A DNA stretch of 64,000 nt from Alligator mississippiensis (Eukaryota > Chordata > Crocodylia > Alligatoridae). This document shows positions 23,001 to 31,140 of this stretch, piece by piece (within the stretch, counting starts at the first letter, position 1; the number at the start of each line of letters is the position of its first letter). Location: contig NC_081828.1 in the NCBI RefSeq assembly GCF_030867095.1, positions 53,669,434 through 53,733,433 on the forward strand, written 5' to 3'. The notes beneath the pieces were generated by a model. It made no database searches, had not been told where the DNA came from, and saw nothing but the letters and a program-made list of their open reading frames with translations. The translations under genes were made by a program, and so were the position numbers.

Positions 23001-25196
23001 CTTTTTATACTTTTGGAAGGGGGCAGGGGGGGGACTTTTGCTTAGTTATATATATTTATATTATTGTTGTACAAGTATATAACACAGTTTGAATAGCTGT
23101 GTCTTGTATACATAAAGAAGTGAATAACAGTACTCTTGTCTTTGTCTCTTCTAGTTCTGTATTGGGGAATTCCTAAGCTTTGTATTCAAACTAGGTAGGT
23201 GCTGCAGTAGATTCATCCTTCCCTCATAACACAAGGACAGCAAGCTTCTGAATGTCACCGGTGCTCCCGGGTTTCTACACCAGGAATTCCTTCCTGAAAG
23301 ATATACAGAGTAGATGGCATGTCTGCCATTTCTCGAGCTATCAGCAGCTTTAAAAATGTGCTCTAGGTTGCTTGCTTCTTATCCTGACTCTTCCTATGCA
23401 TTTTTTCATCCCAAGCTCCCTTCCAATTCCATTATTTTGGGGTGTTCTCAATTCCAGACAGAATAAAATTAGCCTGACAAATAAACCCAAGGGACCTGAT
23501 GCTCTTTTACCCTTCCCTACTGTAATTTAGGAGTAACTGTGTCCACCTCAGAGTTACACCTATGCAGAAGTAAATGAGAGAGAAAAGTCAGGCCCAAGAG
23601 TTTTAATGCACTTTTATGGGCAGAAAAATTACTCTAAAAATAATACTTCTTATAGCTCAGGCATGCTCCCTATATGTTTTCAAAGCTATATTTATTTACT
23701 CCACTGCCAGTTTTTTTTATGCTGCTAGCACTGCAGAGCCAGGATAGCTTTGGAAGAGTGGATTCTTTCTGATTTGTACATGAATAAGTTGTCAAATAAA
23801 ATGTTGTTTCAGAACCTGTATGTAAACCTAGCTAATTGGGATGTGCGAAACGGGCCCTATTCGATTCAGATTCGGCCTGAAATCAGGGACAGTGATTCGA
23901 TTCATTGATTTGTATCACTGTCCCTGATTCAATTCATCTGAATCCAAATCTGAAGATTTGATGCTGATTCAGAGAATCAGCGATTCAGACCTAGACACAG
24001 CTTTAAAAGTTTTTTTAACATACCTTGTAGCAGCACAGCTCATGATCACTGCGATGGTGGGGCAGATGGAGCGTCCCACAGGAGTGCAGGGGGGCCCTCC
24101 ACATGCTCGGCAGCAAACCCAGAAGTGGACTGGAAGTACTTCTGGTCCACTTCCGGGTCTGCTGGGAGTGTGCAAGGGGGCCCCCCCCCCGCATTCCCCC
24201 AGCTCAGCAATTGGCCACAGGGGGACCCCAGGTGTCCCCCCAGAGCCAGGAGACACCAGTCACCAGCTGGGGGAGCATGGGGGGGCCCACCATGCATTCT
24301 CCGGCGAACCCAGAAGTGGACCGGAAGTGCTTCTGGTCCACTTCCGAGTCTGCTGCCAAGTGCAGTGGGGAGCCCCCCACGCTTCTGTGGGACGTTCCAT
24401 GCGCCCCAGCACTGCAGCATTCGCAAGCGGCCTGCTACCTAGAGGTACGTAAAAAAAACATTTTAAGCTGTGTCTATGTCCAAATCTCTCTGAATCGATT
24501 CGGGGGGTTCTGATTCAATTCAGAGAGATTAAAGGGCCCTCTGATTCGATTTGGATTCAGAGATTCAGCCACTGAATCGGGCCAAATCTCCACTGAATTG
24601 AATCAGGAACCAAAGCTTCGTCCAGCCCTACTAGCCAGGTCTTTTGTGGGTTCCTGGCTTCGGTTTGCAAAGTTGAGAGTTAGAGGAAATGTTTGTGTAT
24701 TAAATACCTAAATAACTCTAAGCTGATTCAGAAGACAGAGTAACTGGAAACCCCTGCAAAGCCATTTTTCCAGAGTTACTTTTGGAAATGTAAGCATATG
24801 TAGTAAATATTGTGTAGGATACCTTTTGGAGGAGAGTATGCCTAAATAAGGGTGGTTTCTGCTGTTACCTGATTGCACCATTCTCCCTACTGAAAAGTGT
24901 TTAAACCCAGGGCTTAGGCCTCCATTTCACAAAAGCTGAAAAGTTTGTTCTATTAATATTTTAGAGCCCCCATTTAGTAGTGTATGTTGAAGTGGGATGA
25001 TGTTTAGGTAACCTGCTCTCCTTTTTCCTGCCTAGGTTTTGGTGTTGCACAAACTAAAGCGATCATGACTTCCTTGTCTGGCATTCCAATGGGTCCCCCA
25101 CGACTTCCACTCATGAGTGCCTCTGAAGAGTTTATCACCAAAGCAAAAGCCAAACTGGACAGCCTACCATTCCTCACCACTTACCCAGCCAAGTGA
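11010..25196 (+). CDS. NPL: NPL, N-acetylneuraminate lyase (3' eight coding exons)
   Basis: A class I aldolase that reversibly splits sialic acid (N-acetylneuraminate) into N-acetylmannosamine and pyruvate in the cytosol. The joined exons (11010-11067, 12886-12961, 17826-17918, 19264-19412, 19966-20012, 20369-20453, 23155-23194, 25036-25196) give about 235 residues without a stop, with consistent phases. Family landmarks: [10 protein letters not shown], the FYYYHIP tyrosines beside the active site, the Schiff-base Lys in [10 protein letters not shown] (codon 19323-19325), GATGAVGSTYNY, and the C-terminal [11 protein letters not shown]. The first exons, including the substrate-binding GTTGEG region, are not found in 9017-11009 and must lie left of the window, beyond the provirus. 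I see no defect in the visible part. Confidence 0.96.
11068..12885. other. NPL intron, nothing recognised
   Basis: No repeat boundary or coding signal seen, except a perfect 14-bp hairpin at 11286-11319. Confidence 0.4.
12886..12961 (+). CDS. NPL: NPL exon ([20 protein letters not shown]...)
   Basis: Acceptor CTTTCTAG, donor G|GTGAGT. Encodes a barrel helix and strand, ending in a T-run (PFFFKPTNK). The split glycine codon is completed by the next exon. Confidence 0.95.
13061..13842. mobile_element. Full palindromic hAT-like element, copy 2
   Basis: Ends are TAGGGCTGTGCAAAG on the left and CTTTGCACACCCCTA on the right, nearly inverted copies. The flanks ctagatag / ccagatag match at 7 of 8 bases, as for hAT transposition. 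The two AT-rich arms of about 200 bp are inverted copies of each other. The GC-rich middle is itself symmetrical (aagtggaccagaagcacttc). No transposase is present, so it is a non-autonomous foldback element. Confidence 0.85.
14114..14955 (-). repeat. Probable solo LTR
   Basis: On the minus strand the order is TGACTGGC, a CCAAT context (near 14836), a TATATAAG box (about 14765-14773), AATAAA (14476-14481) and an end in GCCAGTCTACA. These look like short inverted ends around a U3-R-U5 arrangement. No internal retroviral sequence adjoins it. I could not find a convincing target duplication, so the exact ends are uncertain. Confidence 0.6.
15040..16058 (-). pseudogene. CR1-like LINE ORF2 fragment
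   Basis: The minus strand encodes the end of the endonuclease ([31 protein letters not shown]) and the following linker ([29 protein letters not shown] segments), in two frames (16058-15696 and 15695-14958). It is truncated before the RT motifs. It is very similar to the copy at 35.3-36.3 kb and closer to an intact endonuclease motif than that copy. Confidence 0.9.
16059..16960 (-). pseudogene. Tx1/L1-like LINE reverse transcriptase fragment
   Basis: Distinct from CR1. The minus strand reads [40 protein letters not shown] (RT motif A area, with Asn where Asp is usual) and [18 protein letters not shown] (motif B area). These resemble the L1/Tx1 clade. Several frames are needed, so it is decayed. 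The join with the CR1 fragment is at about 16058. The portion right of about 16700 is only weakly supported. Confidence 0.65.
17146..17360. mobile_element. Short hAT MITE
   Basis: Inverted ends CAGAGGTTCCCAAACC and GTTTGGGAGTCCCTG, with flanking 8-mers ttttatag and ttttctag (7 of 8 match). About 215 bp, no coding capacity. Confidence 0.82.
17826..17918 (+). CDS. NPL: NPL exon with FYYYHIP
   Basis: Acceptor TTTCAG, donor A|GTAAGT. Encodes [21 protein letters not shown] followed by HIPPLTGVK. The Tyr run is next to the active site in sialic acid aldolases. Confidence 0.96.
17919..18514. other. NPL intron, nothing recognised
   Basis: No repeat or coding signal identified between the exon at 17918 and the CR1 piece at 18515. 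Confidence 0.4.
18515..18740 (-). repeat. CR1 3' end fragment
   Basis: Starts at an 'atcatagaaaattaggggtggaaggg' type tail and continues through 'tctagtctaaccccctgc' and 'ctgttccagtgctttaccactctc', the reverse of a CR1 3' end. It is more diverged than the other CR1 pieces. Confidence 0.85.
19264..19412 (+). CDS. NPL: NPL exon with the Schiff-base lysine
   Basis: Acceptor CTGTGCAG, donor GAG|GTAAGG. Contains [15 protein letters not shown], where the Lys forms the Schiff base with pyruvate. The second residue after the split Ile is Cys (TGT). Confidence 0.96.
19470..19905 (-). repeat. CR1 3' end fragment
   Basis: Contains 'ttggtaaggtcggaagggac', 'gtccgaccccctgccatgg' and the CR1 C-terminal coding remnant in reverse. 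It fills most of the intron between NPL exons 19264-19412 and 19966-20012. Confidence 0.87.
19966..20012 (+). CDS. NPL: NPL exon ([15 protein letters not shown])
   Basis: A 47-base exon with acceptor AACTAG and donor AG|GTCAGT. Encodes the glycine-rich barrel segment. A CR1 fragment ends about 60 bases upstream. Confidence 0.95.
20369..20453 (+). CDS. NPL: NPL exon ([20 protein letters not shown]...)
   Basis: Acceptor TTGGCAG, donor CAG|GTATGG. Its first base completes the Ser of the GST-Y-N-Y motif, and the rest is a C-terminal helix. Confidence 0.95.
20454..21748. other. NPL intron, nothing firmly recognised
   Basis: A stretch at about 21050-21620 looks compositionally like decayed coding DNA, but I could not assign it. 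The rest is featureless to my reading. Confidence 0.35.
21749..22830. mobile_element. hAT-like element with CAGGG(A/G)TGGGCAA ends
   Basis: Left end CAGGGATGGGCAAAATAC and right end GATTGCCCACCCCTG are inverted copies. The right part, reversed, shares 'ttaatgagttttggtgag' and 'tgttgagggc' with the element at 39438-40633, so both belong to one family. The middle is GC-rich. No clear target duplication and no transposase. Confidence 0.75.
23155..23194 (+). CDS. NPL: NPL exon ([13 protein letters not shown])
   Basis: A 40-base exon with acceptor CTTCTAG and donor G|GTAGGT. Both sides keep phase with neighbouring exons. Confidence 0.93.
23836..24630. mobile_element. Full palindromic hAT-like element, copy 3
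   Basis: Same arms and GC core as 13061-13842, in the opposite arm order. Flanks ctagctaa / ctagccag match at 6 of 8 bases. The core again carries the 'gaagtggac...gtccacttc' palindromes. Confidence 0.82.
25036..25196 (+). CDS. NPL: NPL last coding exon
   Basis: Acceptor TGCCTAG. Encodes [20 protein letters not shown], then [20 protein letters not shown], ending ...TTYPAK with a TGA stop at 25194-25196. The C-terminus is slightly shorter than the human protein as I recall it. Confidence 0.95.
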
Positions 25197-25827
25197 TTTG
25201 ACATTAATGTGGATTTGGAGGTTTGGGGCCTTCCTCCACTGTTGTGATCCACCTGAATGTCCCTGCTGGAACACACCGACTTTTTCAGGGAATTTGACTT
25301 CCTGTCAGGGGTGGCCTTTGGTGGTCTATAACTAACTTTCTTTCTCTTAGCTTTATGTGGAAGGGAAACTGTATAGTAGTTGCCTTTGCACCACAGGTCC
25401 ACTAGAATGTTTTCCTAGGACCAGAGTTGGAAGAATCTGGCTTTTCCTAAACAGAGGAGAAACATTCCTTGCTGGAACTCCTGAGTTTCTCTGGACCGGG
25501 AAGAGAACTATCTCCATATCGCCATCTACCAGAATTCCCTCCAGCTTTGCATTTCCTGTGTTTATCCTTTCATTAGCATCTTCCGTACCATATCCTCTTT
25601 TCAATGTAATGCTATTCTGCTGCCTAGCTTGGTATTTTAATGCACTCATTTTTTATATAAACCTAAAAAACCCATGACTGCGCACTGGTAAGGAAACCAG
25701 GGAGTATTTTTGAAAGCTTAATTTCTATTTTTGTAGGTTTCCTTCCCCTTAGTTTTTGCACTCTTTCATCTAACAAAATATTTGAAGATTTATTTTTGTG
25801 ACAGGAAGCACTTTCAGCCCTCTGATG
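25197..25827 (+). other. NPL: NPL 3' UTR, proximal part
   Basis: Sequence after the TGA. No consensus AATAAA lies in the first 600 bases (a TATATAAAC occurs near 25655). The first AATAAA on the + strand lies inside an inserted transposon (about 27196) and the next near 29400, so the mRNA end cannot be fixed. Confidence 0.45.
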
Positions 25828-27473
25828 CAGGGGTCGGCAACCTACAGCCTGTGGACTGGATCCAGTTTATGGAACCTTTGGATCCAGCCTGTGGATGTGG
25901 GACTTCAGCAGCATTTGGTGGTGGGGAGCTTTGACTGTGGACAATCTCCCTATGTCACTCTGGAGATGAGCACTGATTGCAGGGTGCTCCACCTGTGCTG
26001 CTGTGGAGACAAGTGGCAGTGGCAGCAGGGTCCTAGCACCTACCCATCTGATTTTGACTCAGGGTGGTTATTCTAGCCTGCAGCTGGAAGAGGTTGCCTA
26101 CTAGGGCTGTGTGAAGCTTCAGTAACTGATTTGATTCGGCCCGATTTGGCAGCCGAATCTCCAAATCTGAATCGAATCGGGAGGCCCATTAAAAGGTCCA
26201 AATTGTATTGGCGAGATTTGGAGATTTGGAAGGCTTGCAGTTTTTGTGATATGAGTTTTGCTTTCAACAGTTTTGAGGTGCACTTTCACAGATACCCTTG
26301 CACCTATCTCCTTGAAACTTGGCAGGCTCCGTGCCCTAAGAGCTGCTAGCATCCCTGCTGTTTTCATCCAAATATGTAAAATAATTACAAAGTTATAGGT
26401 ATTTTAGTGATTTCCCATTATAGTCTAACAGAGCAAGGAATAGCCCAATTCCTTTGTTGCTACAGAGTTGCGAGTACAGGGGGAAGTTGGGTCAGGGACA
26501 GGGCAAGGATAATTACTTAATAGACACAGTTGGGAGAGGGATCGCATCAGAGAGGTATTTCACCTGATTAAGGGCCAGCAACTACTAAAGACCACAGCCA
26601 GAGGGCTATTCTTTTCCCCCTGGGGCAGAGCATGAGAAGAATCTGTGGGGAAAGCCAGGAGCAGCAAACCCAGTGCTGGAGCAGATTGCTGATTAGACCG
26701 GCTGACCAGGTGAAGGTAACCATGGCAGCCAGCAAAACAAAGAGGTGAGAGAGGGGAGACGTTTACCAGGTGGATCCTCAGGTGGAGAGACAGTCCCACG
26801 GAGGAAGAATCCACTGATACCTGCAAGCAGGGTTGTCCCTGGAGGGGGGGGGCGCACAAATTGGGGAGATTGCCCCAGGCCCTGCACTTTGGAGGGCCCT
26901 GCAGACAGTGCCTGCTGCAGTTGCTGTGCACTGCCAGCTCCGCCATGGCAGCTGCACACCACCATCCCCCTGCTTCAGCTGCTGGCCACCCCCCACTCCC
27001 CCCCAACCTCCTACTTACCACCCCCCAGCCCCGCACACCCCTAGGGATGTCTCTGCCTACAAGGGAAAGAGAGAGAGAGAAACTGGAGGTGAGCTGACAG
27101 GCTTAGGGGGAGTGGGTTGCACTGTGGTGAAGGGAGAAGGAAGACTGCAGGCTGTGATAATGGCTGGGATTACCCAGATCCTGCTGGGAATTCACTAATA
27201 AACCAATTTACTTTTATGCTGCTTCTGAGGTGAATTACTATGCCCTCTTTTGCTGGGGAATTAACTTCTTATTTTCCCATTTACATCAAGGCATGGGAGG
27301 TGAGTTGCAGGGAGGGAGATTTTGTTAGTCAATCCCACCTGGCCACATAGTCTACGGCCGAATCTCTGAATCAGCATCGAATCTCTGAATCCGAATCACT
27401 GTCCCTCCGAATCAGCTGAATCTGAATTCAAGTGAATACTTGCTGCTTTGCACATGCCTATTGCCTACCCCTG
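25828..27473. mobile_element. Outer hAT MITE, split by an inner insertion
   Basis: Left end CAGGGGTCGGCAACCT at 25828 and right end TTGCCTACCCCTG at 27461-27473, interrupted at 26102-27460. Flanks ctctgatg / ctctaatg match at 7 of 8 bases. Without the insertion the element would be about 280 bp. Confidence 0.85.
26102..27460. mobile_element. Inner palindromic-family hAT-like element
   Basis: Ends TAGGGCTGTGTGAAGC and TGCTTTGCACATGCCTA of the same family as 13061-13842, flanked by perfect 8-bp duplications ttgcctac at 26094-26101 and 27461-27468. At 1359 bp it is longer than the other copies and has a different middle, about 26240-27345. Confidence 0.88.
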
Positions 27474-27481
27474 CTCTAATG

Positions 27482-29490
27482 ATTGAATATGCTGCCCTCT
27501 TCCTTTCTTCCAGTACATACTAGCCAAAGCAGCCATGGAGTTGCAGCAGGAATTGACCCAGGGGTTTCTATAAAGCAGTAGAGAGCACTACCACTAAGTT
27601 TTTTTGAGAATGTCATGTATTTTAAGGTTAAGGAGTTCCATTATACATACTGGACCTAATTCTCCACTGCCTTTTACCTTGCGTAGTTATGTATACTATG
27701 ATAAAGCACTATGGTAAAGTTTAATGTAAAGTGCTATCCATCTCTGTGTACAAGAATTCTGGCAGCATTTTTCACATTTCCTTGACTTGGTCTTCTTTGG
27801 GTGTAAGTCTTGCTTTCTAATTGCAGAACACAAACTTAGAAGCCAAGGTAGAGTTAGATGGTTGACTAGACTTTTCCAAAGATGTATAAGAAATTTAAAT
27901 AAGCTTTCTTTTCAGTCAGACATGGAAAGGGAGATGATCTCCCCATCAGCCAATGAGTATGTGCATCTGCACCGAGTTCTTGTGCTACCATTCCTTTGAG
28001 AGAGACTGCAGAGCGCCAGCCTTCCAGGGTTCTAGGTAGAAGTATGCCCATGTACACTCCCAGCCAGAGCTATTCTAGGAAAATTTCTAGAATGTTTTCC
28101 CCAAGGCTTTTATTTTGTTACTTTTAGGATTATTTCTAATGAGAATGAAATCTTGTTACTGCTGTTCTAATGATGTTTACAAAACAAGACACTTTTTAAA
28201 TAATAGGTAATATAGAAATAACCTATCTAAATATGTGATCTTCAAATGAGTAACTTCTATTTGTTTTGATAATCAACAAAGCTACCAAATTATTAAACTG
28301 GGTTTCTTCATGAACTTTTTTGTGTAACATTTTGATTATATTTCTGTGGGTTCTGGGGATCATAAACACATTCTTAAAAATAGTTGCATCACTGTTTTCT
28401 TTCTGCTTTGGAAAAATGCCCTTTGTGAGGCAGTAGAGGGGCAGGTGCCACTCTACTGGGAATTGATTTCTTTCTTTTTTAAAGAAGTTAGTAATTGTTT
28501 TTACTTTTGTTGCAATTTGGGATGAAAACAAATGTTAAGATATTGAAACTTTTCCTGCCGGATTGAAATCCTAAATTGTGTTTACCTCTGCTTAATACAT
28601 CCTAGTGGCTGGTGCTAGGGCTTGCCAACCCAAGCTGCCCTGGTTCTGTTTTTGCCCCTTCATCTTCAATTTTGACCAAAAAACCCTACACAAAACACAA
28701 AAGAATTGGTAATTTTATGCCTGAGCATCTAAAATCAATCCAACCAGAAATACAGTATGAGAGGCACAGCCAGGAATTGTATATCCAGGATACACTTTTA
28801 TTTTTTTACCTAAAAATGGCAAAGAGTCAAAAGTAGTTTCCATTAATTGTTCCTTTTAGCATAGCAGCCTTCCTATCTATCTCTGTCTCTTCTTTAATAG
28901 CAAGGGTGTTACTATTGTTGTTTAGTTCTCTAAAATGCCTAGCTATCTAGATAAACTACTGTGTGTTCCTTGCATAGTGAGGCTAATATGGTTAGCCAGA
29001 ATGGTTTGCATGTGCCATTGTGCTGGAAAACTAAAGTTAGCATTAGTATATTTAAGTTCTGTTCTCTCAAATGTTGGTTTTTTTGTGGTTATTTCCCCTT
29101 CTCTATATGGATCCTGGCCTTCCAGGTGCTGAGTTTCCTGGATTGGGATCAAATAAGCCCTTAAGCACATACTCCACTTTAAAATGAGATGGTCACTTCG
29201 ACTAAAAAAGGACTATTCAGATACTTGAAGTTAACTATATACAGTATTACTTTGGATCCAGGTGTTGAGTGCTCAAGACTTTGCAGAATTGACTGAAAAT
29301 TGACACTGGACTTTCACAGGACTTTTACTCTGTGCAAGAAAATGAGAAATCTAAGCTTAGGAAGCAAGTCCCAGCTTTTCTTATGTTCCCTGGTTTATAA
29401 TAAAACCCAACTTTGTTCTGGGTATAATTCTGCTAACCACCCAATTGCATTACCTTAAACCACACCAACTTTTTATCTCAGCTTCGGGTA
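27482..29490. other. NPL distal 3' UTR or intergenic DNA, nothing recognised
   Basis: AT-rich sequence without recognisable repeats or convincing reading frames. An AATAAA near 29399 is a possible distal polyadenylation signal of NPL. Confidence 0.35.
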
Positions 29491-29492
29491 GC

Positions 29493-29819
29493 ACAGTGGT
29501 GTCAAATACATCTGGTCTTTCAGGCCAAGCGATTGATGCACAACCAACCCACAGACTAGCTGAACTGCATGGGGATGGCCACACAGGCCAGATCAAGCCC
29601 ACGGACCCTCCCCTACATGCCAGATCCTAGCACCCATGGTGCTCACTCCAGCCAGTCTGGGGCCTGGAAGGAAGAGGCCCAGCGACCTGCCATGGGAACA
29701 AGCTATGATACTGCTGGGACTCCAATGCCATGGGTCCTGCCCAGGCATTTGCGTGTTACCAGGAAAAGGTCTCCAGGCCAGATTTGGCTTGTGGGCTATA
29801 GTATGTTTGACACTCCTGG
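29493..29819. mobile_element. hAT MITE (GTGTCAAA type)
   Basis: Inverted ends CAGTGGTGTCAAATAC and GTATGTTTGACACTCCTG. Flanks gggtagca / gagcagca match at 6 of 8 bases. Interior resembles 37994-38275. Confidence 0.72.
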
Positions 29820-30569
29820 AGCAGCAGAAGGGTAAGGCGGCAATAGTAACTTATTCACAACTACTTTTCATACTTCTTCCGTTTCTAGTCCAGCTCCTAG
29901 TACAAGCTAGAGCAGCACTTTAACTTGTCCTGGCTAATGTGGTCTCTGCGTAGTAAGTCATGGCACAGCTTCTGTGCCCCCTAGTGCATTCCCCTGCACC
30001 TCTTCATCTGCCTGTAGTCTCAGTCCTGGCACTCCTAGACAGTATGATTACATACAGCTGTAACACTTGGTTTTGTTTTTGCATCATGTAAAAGTGACCA
30101 ATGCCTATTTAACAGCTGAGCTGTCCCCTTTTTTGGCTACTTTGATGTACAAGGAAAACCTCAAGTTTTATTTTTTTAGATTTTAAATTCCTTAATTTTT
30201 TTTTTAATTTTACAAAATCAACAATGTACATCTGCTCTTCCTAGGCCTTGCTCCAACACTAGCTGGAAGCTCTCACAGTACAGTTATTGTGAGCCCTACC
30301 CCCTGTATGACAGATGCATGTTGAGTCTTTAGCAGAGGCTTACTTTATTTGCTTACTCATTGGAGTTAAAGCAGCAAGAGCTTTAAACAGGCTAATATAA
30401 AGACCCTTCACTCCCAGTGGTTTATCTCTGGCCCTTATGGAATCTGCATGACGCGAGTGCTCCTGTCCTCGCAGGGGCCTCCTGCATAGATAGGTGAGCT
30501 GGCCATCTATCTGCCCAGGAAGAAAGATGCAGCCAGGAGGACCCCTGGTGACTGGGGGGGCCATCTTTC

Positions 30570-30705
30570 TGTCCCTCATCCATGCACATCTCCAGGCAGT
30601 TTCACCAGCTCCTTGGATTCGTTGGAGAGCCAGTGGGTGCTGGGTGGTGCATGCTGCTCCGTGTCCCCCCACAGAGCACTCGCTGTTAGTCTATGACCCT
30701 CGCTC
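30570..30705 (-). repeat. Third, inverted copy of the 32.7/33.2 kb repeat
   Basis: Reverse complement shares 'cagcacccactgg', 'aatccaaggagc' and neighbouring words with 33217-33290. It marks a dispersed repeat of unknown class. Confidence 0.55.
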
Positions 30706-30899
30706 TTGTCTGTTTGCTTTAGTTGTCCCAAGGACTCTGCTGGCGAACGCTTACTAGCACCCTCCAAAAACAGGGTAAGCGTTTCTGTGCTGACTAGTGC
30801 GTGGTGGACCCGGCGCTAGCTGCGAGTCACGCAGGCCCCCGGCCGCTGGGGGCGCTGCCCCGCCCCGCCCCTCGGGCCGGCTCCACCACTCTGCTCAGT

Positions 30900-30990
30900 G
30901 CGCATGCGTCCAGCGGGCGCCATTTTGCGGGGGTCGGTGGGCCGCGCGTCTCACCTGTGACAGCGGCCGGGCTGGGAAATAACGACGCAG
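30900..30990 (+). other. DHX9: Candidate non-coding exon 1 of DHX9
   Basis: The coding exon is preceded by a good acceptor (GTGTGCCCGCAG at 31129-31140), so an upstream untranslated exon is expected. The only nearby convincing donor is at 30991. The left boundary is a guess. Confidence 0.4.
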
Positions 30991-31140
30991 GTCAGCGGCT
31001 GCAAAGCGTAGCTCCGGGCGGAATGGGGCGGTGCTAGTGCGCAGTCGCCGCCGGGCTCCGTCCCACCTGGAAGCTGCCTTTGCGAGGGCTGGGAGGGGCG
31101 CGCTGCTGTGGCAGCTGCTAACTGTCGCGTGTGCCCGCAG

